Shown here: positions 21,537 to 34,900 of the stretch, in pieces
How the letters are laid out: the number at the start of each line of letters is the position of its first letter
How positions within the stretch are numbered: the first letter of the stretch is position 1
Assembly (NCBI GenBank): GCA_029204225.1
Contig: CM055107.1
Span: 5,864,873 to 5,928,872 of the forward strand
Direction: 5' to 3'
Length of the DNA stretch: 64,000 bases
Source of the DNA: Diphasiastrum complanatum
Taxonomy: Eukaryota > Streptophyta > Lycopodiopsida > Lycopodiales > Lycopodiaceae
Notes under the pieces: model-generated
What the model saw: only the letters and a program-made list of their open reading frames with translations
Told to the model about the DNA's origin: nothing
Database searches by the model: none
Program-made: the position numbers and the translations under genes

Positions 21537-24500
21537 AAACTGCTTCTATTCTTAGAAGCTCCTCAAAACAGGAAAGAATTACAGGAACAATTCCTTTAAC
21601 TTTCAATAATAACCGAGAGAATCATTATCCTTAGTCTGACTTTCATATCAAACAAGTACTCAAAGATAAACCTATTTTCAATCATTAATTTCTATTCTGG
21701 AGTACAAATTCTGGTTTGAAAAGTACACTAAGAGAGATATTTTCTTAACTGGGTTACACTCTCCACAAGTTAGTAACATCGCCTTCATGTAAAACACTTA
21801 TATGATCCATTGACTGAAATATTTCCTAACTTTGGAGATTAAAGTTAAAGAAAAATAATAATAATTACAATCTGAAACTATCCACAAACTCTGACAGATA
21901 ATTCATAAAAAACTTCCAAGTACAACTATCCTTAGAATCTAATTCTAAGATATGATAATTTATTCAACTAGAATCTCTAGGAGAATCATTAAGATATAGA
22001 ATGATTAAAACTCAACTTTGAGTACCCCAGATACTCTTTTGAGTTAAATGCTCCTATTTCTAGCACCAAATGCAAGAAAATAACATTCATTCATCTTAAT
22101 AGACTTGTCTATCTCCTAAGATAACTGGAGATCTAATCAAATGAAGAATTGTACTGAAGCATATGCAGACCATAAACTGTAGTAGAATAACATCCACTAG
22201 ATAAATAAAATAATGTCTGTGAGATCCATAGATTCTCAAAGAAATACTGAGAGTAGAGAGATTCAAAACACTGATTCAAATTTTTACTCAATTTTAATCA
22301 TCACACTTAAGAATCATCACAATTCTGTATAATCCTCTGACAATAATTAAGTATCTATTTATGATCCGTCAATCATAAATACTTAGATTCATATGATTTG
22401 TCATTCATAATTCTCTGGAATTTAAAATCATACTTAATCATTTACAGGATACTGGAGTATATGTCCAACATAACTCAGGAAAAGTAAGAGTCATTCCAAA
22501 ATCTTTCTATTAAAATACTGGATTTAGGAATATGTTCAAGACATGATTCTTTAACTGAAGTGCAAGATTCAAGTTCTATAAACCACTGGTAATTAAAGAC
22601 TGAATGCATTTCAAAATGAAAACCATCTTCAACTACAAAAACTTTAAATTACAATCTAGAATCACATCTAGATACCCAAAGTCCTGCTGAATATCAATGC
22701 AGTTATTATTCTTGGATTCATTATGATTCGTTATCCAATTGAGATCTCTAGGATACAATCACTAATGAGCTGAGTCCATTCCTTAACTAAGGAAAACTCT
22801 ATTCCAAGATTATTGTATATCCAATGCACATGATTTTTTCCAATGTACCCACATGACTCACTAATCATGTGCCCTACAAGCAATATAAAACAAAAACTAT
22901 CAGTTTCTGGTGAATCCTCATCACACTAATTGTTTTACCAATTTACTTCATCCTAGAGTAATCAACTACTCAAGTTAATTGCCAATGATTTAGAAATCTC
23001 AAATGTCTAGATGAAGAATTCAATTATACTAGTATGACACCACATTTAGATCCTTATCCAAATCATTTATAAGTAATCTATAAATCTTTTATACAAAGAT
23101 TTGTTAACTCTGCAAGTATCTGTCAACACAATACTTCATCATATGTCTATGTTCACCGACGAGGTTAAGTGCACCAAATAACCCTAGTAACCAGGAATAC
23201 ACAATAGATTCATACAAGATTAATTGTGCACATATGTGAATAATCTCACTATGACCCAGTACATAAACACATACTTATCTGGCAGATTCCTCCAGAATCC
23301 ACATATGTTACTCACTATGACCCAGTACATAAACACATACTTATCCGACAGATTCCTCTAGAACCCACATATGTTACTCAGCTACAAAAAAATTTCTATT
23401 TCTTATGAGTAAATAACATATCCGAAAAATCTATGAGATGAATCACATTCACTCTGAACAGTTTTCCAATTCCACTCACCTCTAATTACATAATTTTTCC
23501 CACTAAATCAACCCCTCTCTGATCCTAGTACTTAAACTAAGATTAGGTTGACCCAATATAGAACTCTCAGATTTAAATTCTGATCAAACTTACTTCTATT
23601 CCAATCAAATTGGAATTAGTAATCTTTGACCTTTTATTATACTACTTATAGATAATGATTCAAATATCAAACCTGTTCTAGTTCCAGATTGTCGACACAA
23701 TCCCTAGAAAATTTCTTTTATTCAAAAAGTTCCAATTAGGTATATATCTTACTTTGAATCTATCTGAAATTCCTTTCAGATCAAATCTCATTTCTCTACC
23801 CTAGTTGGTTCAGTTCCGAAAACTATGCAACACACAGATTCCCAAATAGATATTTATCCCATCACTTCACCCCTCCTTTTAAAGAAATTATCAATTTCAA
23901 TAAAAGCTAAATGGAAAGATGATATATGAAAATATCCAAATCCTAAAAAAGTCAATAATAAGTGCATTCCTATAAAGGATTCACTCTATTACAAACATGA
24001 CTTTTCCTTCAAATATTTTCAACCCAAGTGACAGAAACTACCATTCTATCAAAATCTATCTATGCAAAAAGAGATATTCTAGGTTTAATAAATTGAAACA
24101 CTTTAACCTTAGAATTTATTTAAATTCCAAGTCTATTCACACAAGTAGTAATTTATATGACATATCAGTCTTTTAGAAGAATAACTTCATGTAGGAAAGA
24201 ATCATATTAACAAGTCTGATGTCTTATATTCGAGAAATTACTAAGAAGTAAAGGACTAATTAAGAAAGCGAGAAATAGATTTGAGGGCCTCTGATTTTGT
24301 AAATAATGAGATACCACATTGGGATCTAGATTAAACCTCAAAATTTTTCAATATACCACACATTTGATCAAACGGTTTTATTTTTTCCATATCGCGACTA
24401 GGTACTAAAATATACCATTGATCATTAGATCTTTACAGTCCTATCATTTTCTTACCAAAATTACTGATGCCCCATACCATCAGCTTTTCCTTTCAGAAAA

Positions 24501-26430
24501 CCCTTAACCACCTTATCTGATATTCTAGAGATCCTTGGTTCACCTAGCTGTCCTATAATCCATATAGGATGTTATCTCTTGTTCCCAAACACCGGAGAAT
24601 CCATTTATTTGGATGATTGGCATGCCTATCAGATGGATACAACAAATCCACATCTGATCCTACGATTTAAATAGAAGAATTAACATGGTTAAATATTACA
24701 TCCTGATTCTTTCTGGTTAATGATAAGCTTCAAAACCCTATTGATGCATCAAAACTAGGGACAAGCTTTGTCAACTAACAGATTCAATGTAAGCCATGTT
24801 TCAAATTCCACTTTTAATATCACAATTGACATCCAAAACTGTGGATAACTCAATGGTTACAAAGATATCAATTACGAATTCAATTAAATGAATTTAATCT
24901 AGGAAATTAATATCTGGTATTAAGCAGTTATTTACTGAGATTACCAAAATCCTGACTGTGAAATACATTTCCTGATCACACTTAGTACCCTTGATGTCCA
25001 CTCTTCTTCCCTCAGAATTTTCAGTTCCTTGAAAGTCTTTTCAGCTAAGGTACTAAGAAGACGTAATGACATTAGTAAATGTTTAAAATTAATTATTGTA
25101 GAAACAATTTCATTTCTATCCTATCTCTGGGCTGAATAACTAATATACCAAAAATCATCTACTAGTATGAAAAACACTACTAGTTTGATCTTTTGAATAT
25201 AATTCACCATAAGATTTAACTGGAAATGAAATCAGTTTTATACTTTTGATCAGTTCCTATCAATTACAAATTCTCCAATAAAATTGGACTGTTTTTCCTT
25301 TATTGACTGGTTTGGCATTACTCCGTCAATATTAACAAAACTATCCAAACCTAAAATACGAAATTACATGAATGGAAATCCTACCAATAGGATTTCAAAA
25401 ACTCTTAAATTGTTCCAAACAAGATTCCACTGATCGGATAAAGAGTTCTGTCATCAGTCATTTTATCTGGCCATTTCATATTGTTTGATGGTTTTGAAAT
25501 TAATTTTGATGAGTATCTTGCACAAACGTTCACTTGATCCATTTCCAACGATCAATATCGATTAAAAATATCTCGGACAAGTAAAAGATTTTAAACTTTT
25601 AACCAAGTTGAAAATCAGAAAGGAAAAAAATTAAAAATTTAACTTTTGATCTGGGAAGAACTTTGCTTCCAAATTTTAGTCACCACCAAACACAGTACCA
25701 GAGAAATTAAATTTTTTTAAACCGGGTACCATCTTGGAAAAAAGTAACCCATGAGGAACGAATATCTGGCCGTCAATTTTAAATCTATGGTCCGAATTCA
25801 TAGACGACTTGTTAGGATAGCCAAAATTTATATCATCCCACTCATCATTGGCTATGGCCTTGAAAATCCACATATAAGATTTACTTATGGTAATCCATTA
25901 TTACATATCAAATTGTTTCCCATGTATTACTGGAAAAGTAGTCGATGATGGAATAACCATTACCAAACATACGCTCTCTTCATATGCAAAACAATTTAAT
26001 ATATTTTTAAACCCATAAAGGTCTATTGGGATAACCATATATAAACTCCAATGTATGTCTTCAAAAGCAAAAAGCCAATAACCTTTACTTCAAAGACATG
26101 CAAACCCTAAAGAGCAAGAAACAGCCTCACAGCCACGATTCGATCCTCTATTCCCTCATTCCTTTGGCTCACTACAGCCACTACCAAGGCAGCTGCTGAG
26201 TATGTGAATAGATTTACCTTCCCACATGGAATTACAAAATAGCATTACGCTAGTCATCCCTTCAAAGCTTAAAAAATATCTTTATAGAAATCTCACGACA
26301 TGCATGACTATTTGCAGTTATCTGCAGTAATCAGCCCTTCATCTTTTGCTTTTCTAAAGAATTTCCAGTTCTAAGAAAGCAAGAATGGGATCATGCAATT
26401 AAGCTTTTTACATTTCAGGAAAAAGTAAAC
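21537..26430. other. AT-rich stretch without coding content
   Basis: Likely the internal region of the element whose LTR lies at 21056, but nothing codes: no open frame above 60 residues on either strand from about 19400 to 25670. It has even base texture and a few local duplications. The small opposed frames at 25676-25948 carry no known motif. It resembles the non-coding interior of a large retrotransposon derivative, though the second LTR was not found. Confidence 0.45.
23245..23376. repeat. 66-bp tandem duplication
   Basis: ctcactatgacccagtacat starts at 23245 and again at 23311. The copies differ at about five positions. Confidence 0.9.
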
Positions 26431-26571
26431 GTGGGAATTTGATTAAGCCCCCAAATAGTTATGTTTCCAATTCTGCTCAACATAAAGAGAATAACAATAG
26501 CCAATTAGATTTACACATCTCTTCTAAGGTACACACAAAAAGTAAAGAATCTGATTGGGAAACTAACCGGT

Positions 26572-26874
26572 GTGCACCCTATGGCGATGCAGGTCGAGTG
26601 GGTTTTGGCAGGTTTACCACCGAAGATTGATCGATACTACAGACAAGGAAATATGACTTCTTTATCAACAGTCATAGCAAGCGCTGAGAACTATGAGACT
26701 TTCAAGTTAGCACACAAAAGATATTCTACCAGACGAACTCGAAAGTCTAAGCATGACTCCAGTGGCAGTGAAGGCGAATCTAGATCTGATTCCAGTTCCG
26801 AGTCTGATTCCAGTGACTCATTAGATATAGAAATTGATGATAAAGATCGAAGGAAGAAACGAAAGTCCAAATGA
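26572..26874 (+). pseudogene. Gypsy-like gag fragment with Ser/Asp-rich tail
   Basis: The frame reads EWVLAGLPPKIDRYYRQGNM and VIASAENYETFKLAH, the pattern of a Ty3/gypsy Gag C-terminal part. A Lys/Arg stretch and a Ser-Asp-Glu-rich tail (residues about 60-95) follow. There is no zinc knuckle, and the frame ends at 26874. It seems to be a relic: upstream sequence lacks the rest of Gag, and the ATG at 26572 is probably internal. Confidence 0.55.
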
Positions 26875-26889
26875 CAAGAAGATAGCAAA

Positions 26890-27130
26890 ACCATTGAGGA
26901 CAAGTGTTGTGGGTATTTACTGCACAATAATAAACAAGTGGGTCCCACCACTGAGAATAATGTTGGCCAAGCCTTACCTAGTGGGCCCCGCCACAGTACA
27001 TTGTAAGTAGGAAAATAAGTGCGAGGGCATTGGCATCCTGCTCGTGTAAGCCCAACCCAACACAAGTAGCAAGTTGTAATTCCTAGGAATAAGAGACTAG
27101 GGGCTCAAAACTCTAAAATGACATTAGAGG
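26890..27130 (+). mobile_element. Possible start of an LTR
   Basis: A purine-rich ccattgaggacaag is followed at 26905 by TGTTGTGGGTATTTACTGC, resembling a PPT and LTR start. The LTR end is not seen; the next feature is gag on the other strand. Confidence 0.35.
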
Positions 27131-27137
27131 CCCTAAG

Positions 27138-28027
27138 TCAAGTTGGAGGGGTCACCACAGGTGCATGTCGGTCTACATAGGCCAAATGCCTCCTGGCTAT
27201 TTGTGGATTTCTCATCGGGCAATCTTGACATGGATGATTAACTCCGCATTGTGAACACGAGGGATCAAATGTTGACGGATCCCCTTGGTGTGGACATTCA
27301 ACATGGCGGTGTTTTCCTCCGCATCCATAGCACCTAACTGAGTGCAGTATGTCATCACCTCTAAGTTGATAGGCATACACCGGTAACAGATTCTCCTTAG
27401 GATCTTCCACAAAATAGACTGGTAGGCTGTTATGGTCCTCCATTGAATTCGGTGACATGCAAGAGGATATAACCAAAACTTCTACCTTGCCACTGTTTGT
27501 TGAAAATTTAGATGGATCAATCTGACATCCATCCTTTTGGTGAGCTCTTTGTTGGCTTGATTCTGCTTCTTACCGTTGAACCGTTGGATCTTGTTGTCGA
27601 CAAGCTTGTTGCTCTATTGCTGACAGCTTGAACTGCAAGGTTCTTGGTATTCCATTGCGCTTGATCTGCTTGACCTTGCTGCACTTTGTTGCCTTGCATG
27701 GGGTTCCATTATTGTTGGATCATTGCTCGTTGTCGACCTTTGTTCCTCTGATTCCCCATCTGGATAGGGAAAATCCTTCTTCTCGAGTGAGATTTCCATC
27801 AAGGCAGCATCCTTACAAAGTTGTGCAAGCGACGCATAGGATGCTAACTCTTCCATACCAGATCTGATCCTTTTGGGCAGTCCGACATAGTATTTTGCCA
27901 TGATGATCTGTTGGGGAATTGGGGGATCACAATCCTTCACTAGATGATAGATCCGATCGGTGTAGTCTCGGATTGTTTCAGCAGGGAACTTTTTTAATTT
28001 CGATAATCCTACAAGGGAGGTCTCCAT
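27138..28027 (-). pseudogene. Gypsy gag with zinc knuckles, minus strand
   Basis: The minus-strand frame at 28027-27614 reads FPAETIRDYTDRIYHLVKDC and YVGLPKRIRSGMEELA, a Ty3/gypsy retrotrans-gag core. A Ser/Gln-rich linker follows. After a frame change the stretch at 27476-27138 has the zinc knuckle CYGCGGKHRHVEC and a second Cys cluster, CSQCGVNHPCQDC. The two parts are in different frames and no protease or RT follows on the left, so this is a truncated pseudogene. Confidence 0.75.
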
Positions 28028-28759
28028 AGTTCAGCACTAGAATGTTGCAAAGTAGCTGGTTAGTGAATTGCTTCAAGGTTTGCTCAATGACTCTGGTGTT
28101 CCAACCCTTTTTTTTTTTTTTTGGGAAATGGAGAAGAAGAAAAAGAGAAGAGAATCGGTAAACGGTGGATTAGTATGGATGAGAATAGAGACAAAAATGG
28201 ATTTATCTAGCAGAGATGGAGATAGAAGATGGAATAGAGATGGGACAGAAGAATGATGGATGGATAATGGTTGACGTGGAGGGAACTGATCGGCTTGATC
28301 TGAGGTTCATTCACTTAACTTAGTCTAGGGATGTTGGATCTTGATGGATAATTGGATCTTGATGGATAATGTGACTGCAACCTAGATTTGACAAGATCTG
28401 ATCAGTTTCAGTTGGCTAATAGTGTGATTTTAGCCCTTTTTTTTGGTTTTTTTTTTCTTCTTTGAGATTTCTTCAAATATGAGTGAATCTCACCTTCAAC
28501 CTTCCTACAATAGCTGTATCTGGACCATTTCTAGACAATGTGAGTTCTGCAAGGGTTCTTGATGGACAGATTTGTCAAAATCTAGAAAAAACTCAATTTT
28601 TTGGCACTTTTTCTTGAATATTTTAAAATCTAACCATTGGATCCTCACAAAACTTTCACAGTAGCCAGATCTAGCTTAGATATATCTATAAAACTCTTTG
28701 CAAAGGTTACTTCTCAGCAGATCTAAAAAAATCATGGAAAAAGTGCATTTTTTTGGCCA
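28028..28759. other. Spacer between gypsy gag and copia fragment
   Basis: Contains a poly-T run near 28109-28123 and further T-rich tracts near 28438-28460. The frame at 28068-28256 is not recognisable. Confidence 0.4.
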
Positions 28760-29415
28760 ATGTCACACTTCGTGGCAACAAGACACATGATCACTGATTA
28801 TCAAGAATCAAAATCTTCCAGATATATAATCTTGGGAGATGGTTCCAAACACAAAGTCAGCGGAACTGGAGCGTTGTGGTTAAGCACCAAAGGAAGAGAC
28901 AGAAGGCTCAAAGACACTCTATACGTGCCCACTCTTCAGAAGGACCTACTATCTGTTGTTAAGATGGTAGACGCAGGACTGTGACAATCACCTTTGAAGG
29001 CGATACTTCTGAAGTGGTTGAATCTGCAACCACTCAGCTTGTCACAACAAGAAAGCGGAAGGGGAACCTGTATCACCTCAGGATCCACGTACCTTCAGAA
29101 CAAGCTCACCAGATCAACGAATTGATGGATATTGTATGGCATAGGAGACTGTATCACAATAATTCAAGTTGCTCTATACATCGCTAGCCGGAGCGGAGCA
29201 TTCATTGGTGTGAGTGTCAAGGATGCAGCGCCTGCAACAAAGGCAAGATGTCACGTATATCATTCACCAAGGACTCTTTCAAAACGAAAGAACTCTTGGA
29301 ACTGGTACACTTTGACATCTGTGGTCCATTTGATATAGTCTCCTTGGGAGGTTCAAAGTACTACATCACATTCATCAACGACTTCAGCAAGTTTGCAGCT
29401 GTGTACTTAATCTAC
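28760..29415 (+). pseudogene. Copia protease to integrase fragment, interrupted by the LTR palindrome
   Basis: The plus strand reads ATRHMITDYQESK (protease, with the catalytic DSG lost), TLYVPTLQKDLLSVVKMVD, then in new frames WHRRLYH and CNKGKM (GAG-pre-integrase), and LLELVHFDICGPFDIVSLGG with YYITFINDFSKFAAVYL (integrase core start). A stop follows VDAGL and at least one further shift is needed. The coding sequence ends sharply at the boundary of the inverted repeat. Confidence 0.85.
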
Positions 29416-31349
29416 TTTGCTGTTTTTAGCGACTGTGCATTTTGAACTATGTTTTGCACAGTCTGCATTTTTGAATTGTTTTGTCGCACAGTTCGCATTT
29501 CGGTTCATGAGAAAAATTCATCCCTTGGTCTAAAACACTTAGAAAATAATTTTGGCAACTTTTCCCAACACTGTCACATTTTTGACATTTTTGCAAAAAA
29601 GACGACATTGTCACAAAATGCCTTAAAAACGTTTTTAGGCCTACTGTCGACTTTTTTGCCTTTCGAGAAAAAGCGACACTTGCCCTTAGAAAAGTGACAC
29701 TGATCTTAGAACTGGTTTCTACCCTAAAGTTGGCTTTTTTGCCCTTCGAAAAAAAGCGACATTGTCGCATTTTTCGTCTTTCGAAAAGAAAACTAACACT
29801 GTCTCCAAATGCCTTAGAAAAGTTTTTTAGCCAACTGTCGTACTTTTCACCTTTCGGAAAAAAGTGACATCTGCCCTTAAAAAGGCGACACCTGCCCTTG
29901 AAAAAGCGACACTTGTCCTTAAAGTCACGAAATTATCTTTTGGCAAAATGCGAAGGTCTGCGGCGTGAAGACAAGGTGTAACGGGCAGAAGGCGGCTAAT
30001 GAATGGAGGACAATGACGGAAAACTAGAATCAGTTTTGTTTAAGGCTAATGCTTTTCTTTTGATTAGATCTTTTAATTTAATCTGATCCCTGGTTTGATC
30101 ACATAAAGGATCAATGGAAGATACAGCCACATATATAGAATAGATGGAACTGTAAGTTTTTGATATAACGATCAGTAGTAGCTAGTCGCATTATTTGTGA
30201 GAGAGAACACCTCTCTTGCGCCAACGCACTGATCTGGAAAACAGATAGCGCTCAAGAAAATCATTGTATATTCAGTTTTGATAATAGAAGCGATTTTCGT
30301 AGTTATTATACTCTGTTCTGTAATGTGTATGATCTACAATATTGGAATGCATGCTAGTAGTAGATATCTTTCCGTCGTTGTTTTACTCAACATTATCTGA
30401 TGTGTAAAAGTTTAATTTTTATATCAGATCTGCAGTAGCAATCTGGGGCTTGGAAGAGAATCAGACCACAGTCATGAGTAGCAGTGGCTACTCCTGCCCA
30501 ATCGGCTCTATTATTGGATGGTCTTTAACCCAAAAAAAATTCAAAATCCTTTGGCACAAGAGAGGTGTTCTCTCTCACGAATAATGCGACTAGCTACTAC
30601 TGATTGCTATATCAAATTACAGTTCCATCTATTCTGTATCTGTGACTGTATCCTCCATTGATCCTTTATGTGATCATACCAGGGATCAGATTAAATTAAA
30701 AGTTCTGAGAAAAGCATTAGCCTTAAACAAAATTGATTCTAGTTTCTCGTCACTGTCCTCCATTCATTAGCCGCCTTCTACCCATTTCACCTTGTCTTCA
30801 GGCTGCAGACCTTCACATTTTGCCAAAAGACACTTTCGCGACTTTAAGGGCAAGTGTCGCTTTTTCAAGGGCAGGTGTTGGCTTTTTAAGGGCAGGTGTC
30901 GCTTTTTACCGAAAGGAAAAAAATGCAACAGTTGGCTAAAAAACTTTTCTAAGGCATCTGGAGACGTTGTTTCTTTTTCCCGAAAGGCGAAAAATGTGAC
31001 AGTGTCGCTTTTGCCCGAAGGGCAAAAAAGTCGACTTTAGGGCAAAACTAGTTCTAAGATCAGTGTCGCTTTTCTAAGGGCAAGTGTCGCTTTTTCCTGA
31101 AAGGCGAAAAAGCCGACAGTAGGCCTAAAAACTTTTGTAAGGCATTTTGCGACAGTGTTGTCTTTTTCGCAAAAATGCGAAAAATGCGATAGTGTCAAGA
31201 AAAGTTGCAAGAATTATTTTCTAACTGTTTTAGACCTAGGGATAAATTTTCCTCATGACCCAAAAATGTGAACTGTGCAACGAAACAGTTCAAAAGTGTA
31301 GACTATGTGAAACATAGTTCAAAATGCACAGTTGCTAAAAACAACAAAG
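29416..31349. repeat. Large inverted repeat: two copies of one LTR facing each other
   Basis: Left arm 29416-30223 and right arm 30551-31349 are reverse complements over about 800 bp, with differences and small indels, around a 327-bp centre. The outer ends are ctttgctgtttttagc on the left and gctaaaaacaacaaag on the right. Each arm reads inward from TGTTTTTAGC and carries repeated gcgaca-cttgccctta and aaaaagcgaca motifs, as in the U3 regions of other copia LTRs here. The centre looks like more of the left LTR plus leader. I see no direct flanking duplication. The left arm interrupts a copia integrase. Confidence 0.9.
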
Positions 31350-31479
31350 GAAAGACTAAGGAAAAATGCTAAGGCTTTGAAAGATAGAAACTCTTAGTTT
31401 CTTCATGAAATTCAGTTACTTAATTCTTAGATACTCTAAGACATACATAAAAAATTTGCCAAACAAAATTTTAAAAAAT

Positions 31480-32215
31480 CCAATTTTTTCAAGAACAACT
31501 TGTCCTTGGATGATAGCCCAATAGGGATTCATCAGTGGACTCTCTAGTCAACTTCTTCTACATTCACAATGGAAATCGTCTCATTAGGTAAGTTACACCA
31601 CTTAATTGCTAGAGCATGATGCCCTAGAAGACTTCAAAAGTTATACATTGGATGTGGTAGTCATAATTTCTAAAGCATAGAGATGGAGAAGTAGGAGAAG
31701 AAATAACAAGTCTTTTAGGAACAAGCTCATGCCCCAACCTATAAATCTAGTGGAACTAGGTGAAGAAGACAGATTGTTATGTGGAGCACATTTGACACCC
31801 TCACAATTCATCAAATTGTAGAAATTATTGATGGAGCATAGGTTCTACTTTGCATGGTCATATGAAGATTGAAAAGGAATTTCATCATCGATAGGTTTTA
31901 GCATACCATACATTTGGTCGATAGATCAACGCCAAATGTCATTAGATATTATCATTGCAATGCCAACTATATTGAGTTGATTAAGCAAGAGTTACAAAAG
32001 CTATTGGATGTCAATCTCCTTTAAGAAATCAATAACATGGAATGGGTATGACCTATAGCAATGCTACCCAAGAAGAATCAAAAGATGCAGATCTACATAA
32101 ATCTAAAGGCACTTAGGATTGTGACACAGAAAGACCACTTCCTTTTATCATTCATAGAGAGCATGTTGGATTGGATATCTAAGGCTTGCAATTTTTGACG
32201 ATTTCAATGGATACA
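31480..32215 (+). pseudogene. Gypsy pol, first part (up to RT), interrupted by element H
   Basis: Broken frames resemble Ty3/gypsy RT: FAWSYED, then MAMLPKKNQKMQIYI-like and QKDHFLLSFIESMLDWI, and finally DDFNGY at the insertion point. Stops are frequent. The reading resumes at 42228 with YSQVKIV, as expected after the conserved FSGY block, which shows that H landed inside this RT. Confidence 0.8.
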
Positions 32216-33598
32216 TGTTGGAAATTGAGCCCACAGTTGCCTCCTTGGTGAATGATAACATAGACAACCAGTTACTTGAAGAACGTCTACAACAGACTTC
32301 CGGCTGATCGCCAACAAAGGGCAACCAATTCCATTATAATTTTAAGTTCAAATGTTAAGTTTAATAACTTGAAGTCAATGAAGACTTGGCCATCTTCAAA
32401 GACTTTCAAAAAACTTGCATTTAGAACAAGTTTGCAGATTTACATTGTTTTCAAGACAGTCTGTAGAAATGAACTATGTTCGAGACAATTTCGAGATAGA
32501 TTCGCGAAAGTTTTGTGACAGTCCAAAAGTTCAACTATTTTAAAACACCCTCGACTTTTTCGTGAAATGTTCGCGACAGTTCAAAAGTTCAAATAATTTT
32601 TAACACCTTCAACTTTGTTCGCGAAAAGTTCACGAAGAGAGAGAAAATTCCCGAAGGCCATCCATTCATGTTGAGCTGTTTTAAAGACACATTTGCCTTT
32701 TTTAAGGACACCTTCGCCTTTTTAAGGGCACCTTCATCTTTTTCGCAAAATTTTGAAGAGAGAGAAAAATGCCGAAGGTCATCTACTTTGAACGAGGAAC
32801 GTTCCTAGCCACTTTCCAAATTTGTGAAGTGAGAGAAAGCCACTTCTCTTATAAAGAGAAGTGAGAGAATTTGCAACACCCTCGTCCACATCAACATTCC
32901 TTATGGGTTGACACTATACACTATGTATAGTTGTCACAGAAGCCATATACTTCCAAGTACAAGCGGCTTACCTAATTAGGTGACAATCATTTATTGTAGT
33001 TAATACACGGATGAAATCTATAAATAGATCATCCAAGTACATATTTTTGGTTGTTCCGTCTATGAGACGCATTATTTGAGCCTATCAATTATGCCGTCAA
33101 TTTTGGTTGTGATTGCTATTTGTATTGTGCTTCAGTATAATGTAGCAGCAGCTCGCTTTTATCTGTGTACTACGTAGATGAATGCATGTTGTGATTGAAT
33201 GCACTTTCATAGCTATTTGATCACGCTTGTATACTCACTCTGATCAGAACACGGACGTCTATGACTTTTCAGTTTTTGATTAGACGATGGCTGTCTTTGA
33301 CGCCTGAGGAGCTCGCGATATCATACTGCTCTTCCATTTATTTCAGAACTATACTTCACGTTGAATCTAATTTCAGTAGTACCACACACAAACCATCTCC
33401 AACCTCTTCAGTGGACTGTACTCTTGTTTTAGAGTATGAATTAATTTTCTAAATTCCTGTTGGGCAATCAAAACGCATAAAGCTATGATTATCTTTAGCA
33501 TAAGCTGTCTATTACATTGGTTTTGCACCTAGCAGCCGATTAGAACAGGAGAGTTGTTCTTCTCCATTCTCGTTCTTCCTATCTCCCTTGCTCCATCA
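32216..33598 (+). repeat. 5' LTR of element H
   Basis: Begins TGTTGGAAATTGAGCCC and ends TTGCTCCATCA; 1383 bp. It includes repeated ttcgcgaaa and accttcgccttttt motifs at 32500-32780 and a short perfect palindrome around ctatacactatgtatag near 32915. Confidence 0.9.
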
Positions 33599-33601
33599 GA
33601 T

Positions 33602-33613
33602 TGGTATTAGAGC
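33602..33613 (+). promoter_or_regulatory. Primer-binding site of element H
   Basis: tggtattagagc, one base from the standard copia initiator-tRNA complement. Confidence 0.8.
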
Positions 33614-33650
33614 TTAGTCCAAATAAATCGAGAGATTAAGTTTTTCCTAC

Positions 33651-34470
33651 TTGCATACTGTTATCATCTCTCATATAGGTAGCTCTTCATCTTCATCACT
33701 CAGTGAAGCTAGAGTCATTGACAAATTCAATGGTTTTAACTTCTACATTTGGAAGTTGAAACTTAGAATGATGTTGATAGATAGAGATCTTTGGGATATA
33801 GTAGAAGGTGTAGACCTCGGAAACCAGAAAATGGTGATCAAGCAAAGACCTGGAAGATCAAAGATCAACAAGCCTTAGCATGTATCACACTCAATCTAGC
33901 CGACTCCCAAATATCTCACGTTACCACGTGAAAAACCTCTAAGGAAGCACTAGACTTGCTATTAAGTCTCTATGTGACTCACGATGTAACCAAAGATTAC
34001 ATCTTAGAAGTAGGTTCTTTACTCTTAGCATGTCTGATTCTACTGCCATCACTTCTCACATCAATAGCTTCAAGTCCCTGTTAGATCAGTTATCAGTTGT
34101 AGGATGTTCTATTCAAGATGATGATGCCATCATGACCTTGTTTTCTTCTCTTCCAAAGTCCTATGAGCACTTTGTGGTGATGATTTTCACACAATCGGAC
34201 CTCACCCTTCAAAAGGTGATTGGTCATCTTCTTCAAGAAGAAATGCAGAGAAAGACTAGCATCTTGTCCATCAAAGACAAATCCGTGGCTCTATACACCA
34301 AGAAGAAAGATCAATACAAGGGCAAGAATTAGGTACAGTAGCAACAACAGAAGCCTCACACTCAAGGGATCGCGCAAGAAACTTTTTTGCAGATATTGCA
34401 AAAGAGTTAATCACGACATTAAGGAGTGTCACATCAAGATCTACAATGAGGTAAAGAAACAGCAACAATA
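33651..34470 (+). pseudogene. Element H gag and zinc knuckle
   Basis: The frame at 33651-33878 reads VIDKFNGFNFYIWKLKLRMM and DLWDIVEG. After a shift, 34030-34332 reads ITSHINSFKSLLDQLSVVG and DDDAIMTLFSSLPKSYEHF, and the frame at 34378 onward gives the zinc knuckle CRYCKRVNHDIKEC. The ATG expected before VIDKF is missing. Three frames are needed, so no intact Gag is made. Confidence 0.88.
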
Positions 34471-34492
34471 GCAGCAGCCAGACTCCTCCAAC

Positions 34493-34900
34493 ATGGCTGA
34501 ATTTAAGGAGCAAGACACACACTTGTTAATAGCTTACAGCAGCAGCAAAGACTGTGATAGCTGTTACTTGGACAACGGTGCTACCCAACACATGACCTCT
34601 CGCAAGGAATGGTCTACAAAGTACACAGCTTATAGTAGAGACCAATTTATCTACCTCAGAGATTCTAGCACCATATACGTGGAAGACAAAGGAGTAGTGA
34701 AGATCAGCTTCAACAACGATCTCTCTATTTGTATTCCTAACGTCCTTCATGTTTCTCAGTTGTCAAAGAACCTGATATCAGTCTCTACGATAACTGATGA
34801 GGGCTACATTGTCACTTTCTCATCTGAGCAGTGTACAATACTCGAGGAATCAAAATGCACCAAATGGATGTCAAGACAACATTTCTCAACGACAATGTCT
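34493..34900 (+). pseudogene. Element H protease region
   Basis: Reads SCYLDNGATQHMTSRKEWS, a copia protease active site with DNG where DSG is usual, then VLHVSQLSKNLISVSTI. The reading then jumps to RT-type sequence, so the integrase is deleted. Confidence 0.85.

Noticed and set aside
29447-29770. 107- and 82-residue frames on opposite strands
   Set aside because: Both lie in the arm of the LTR palindrome; repeat-derived.
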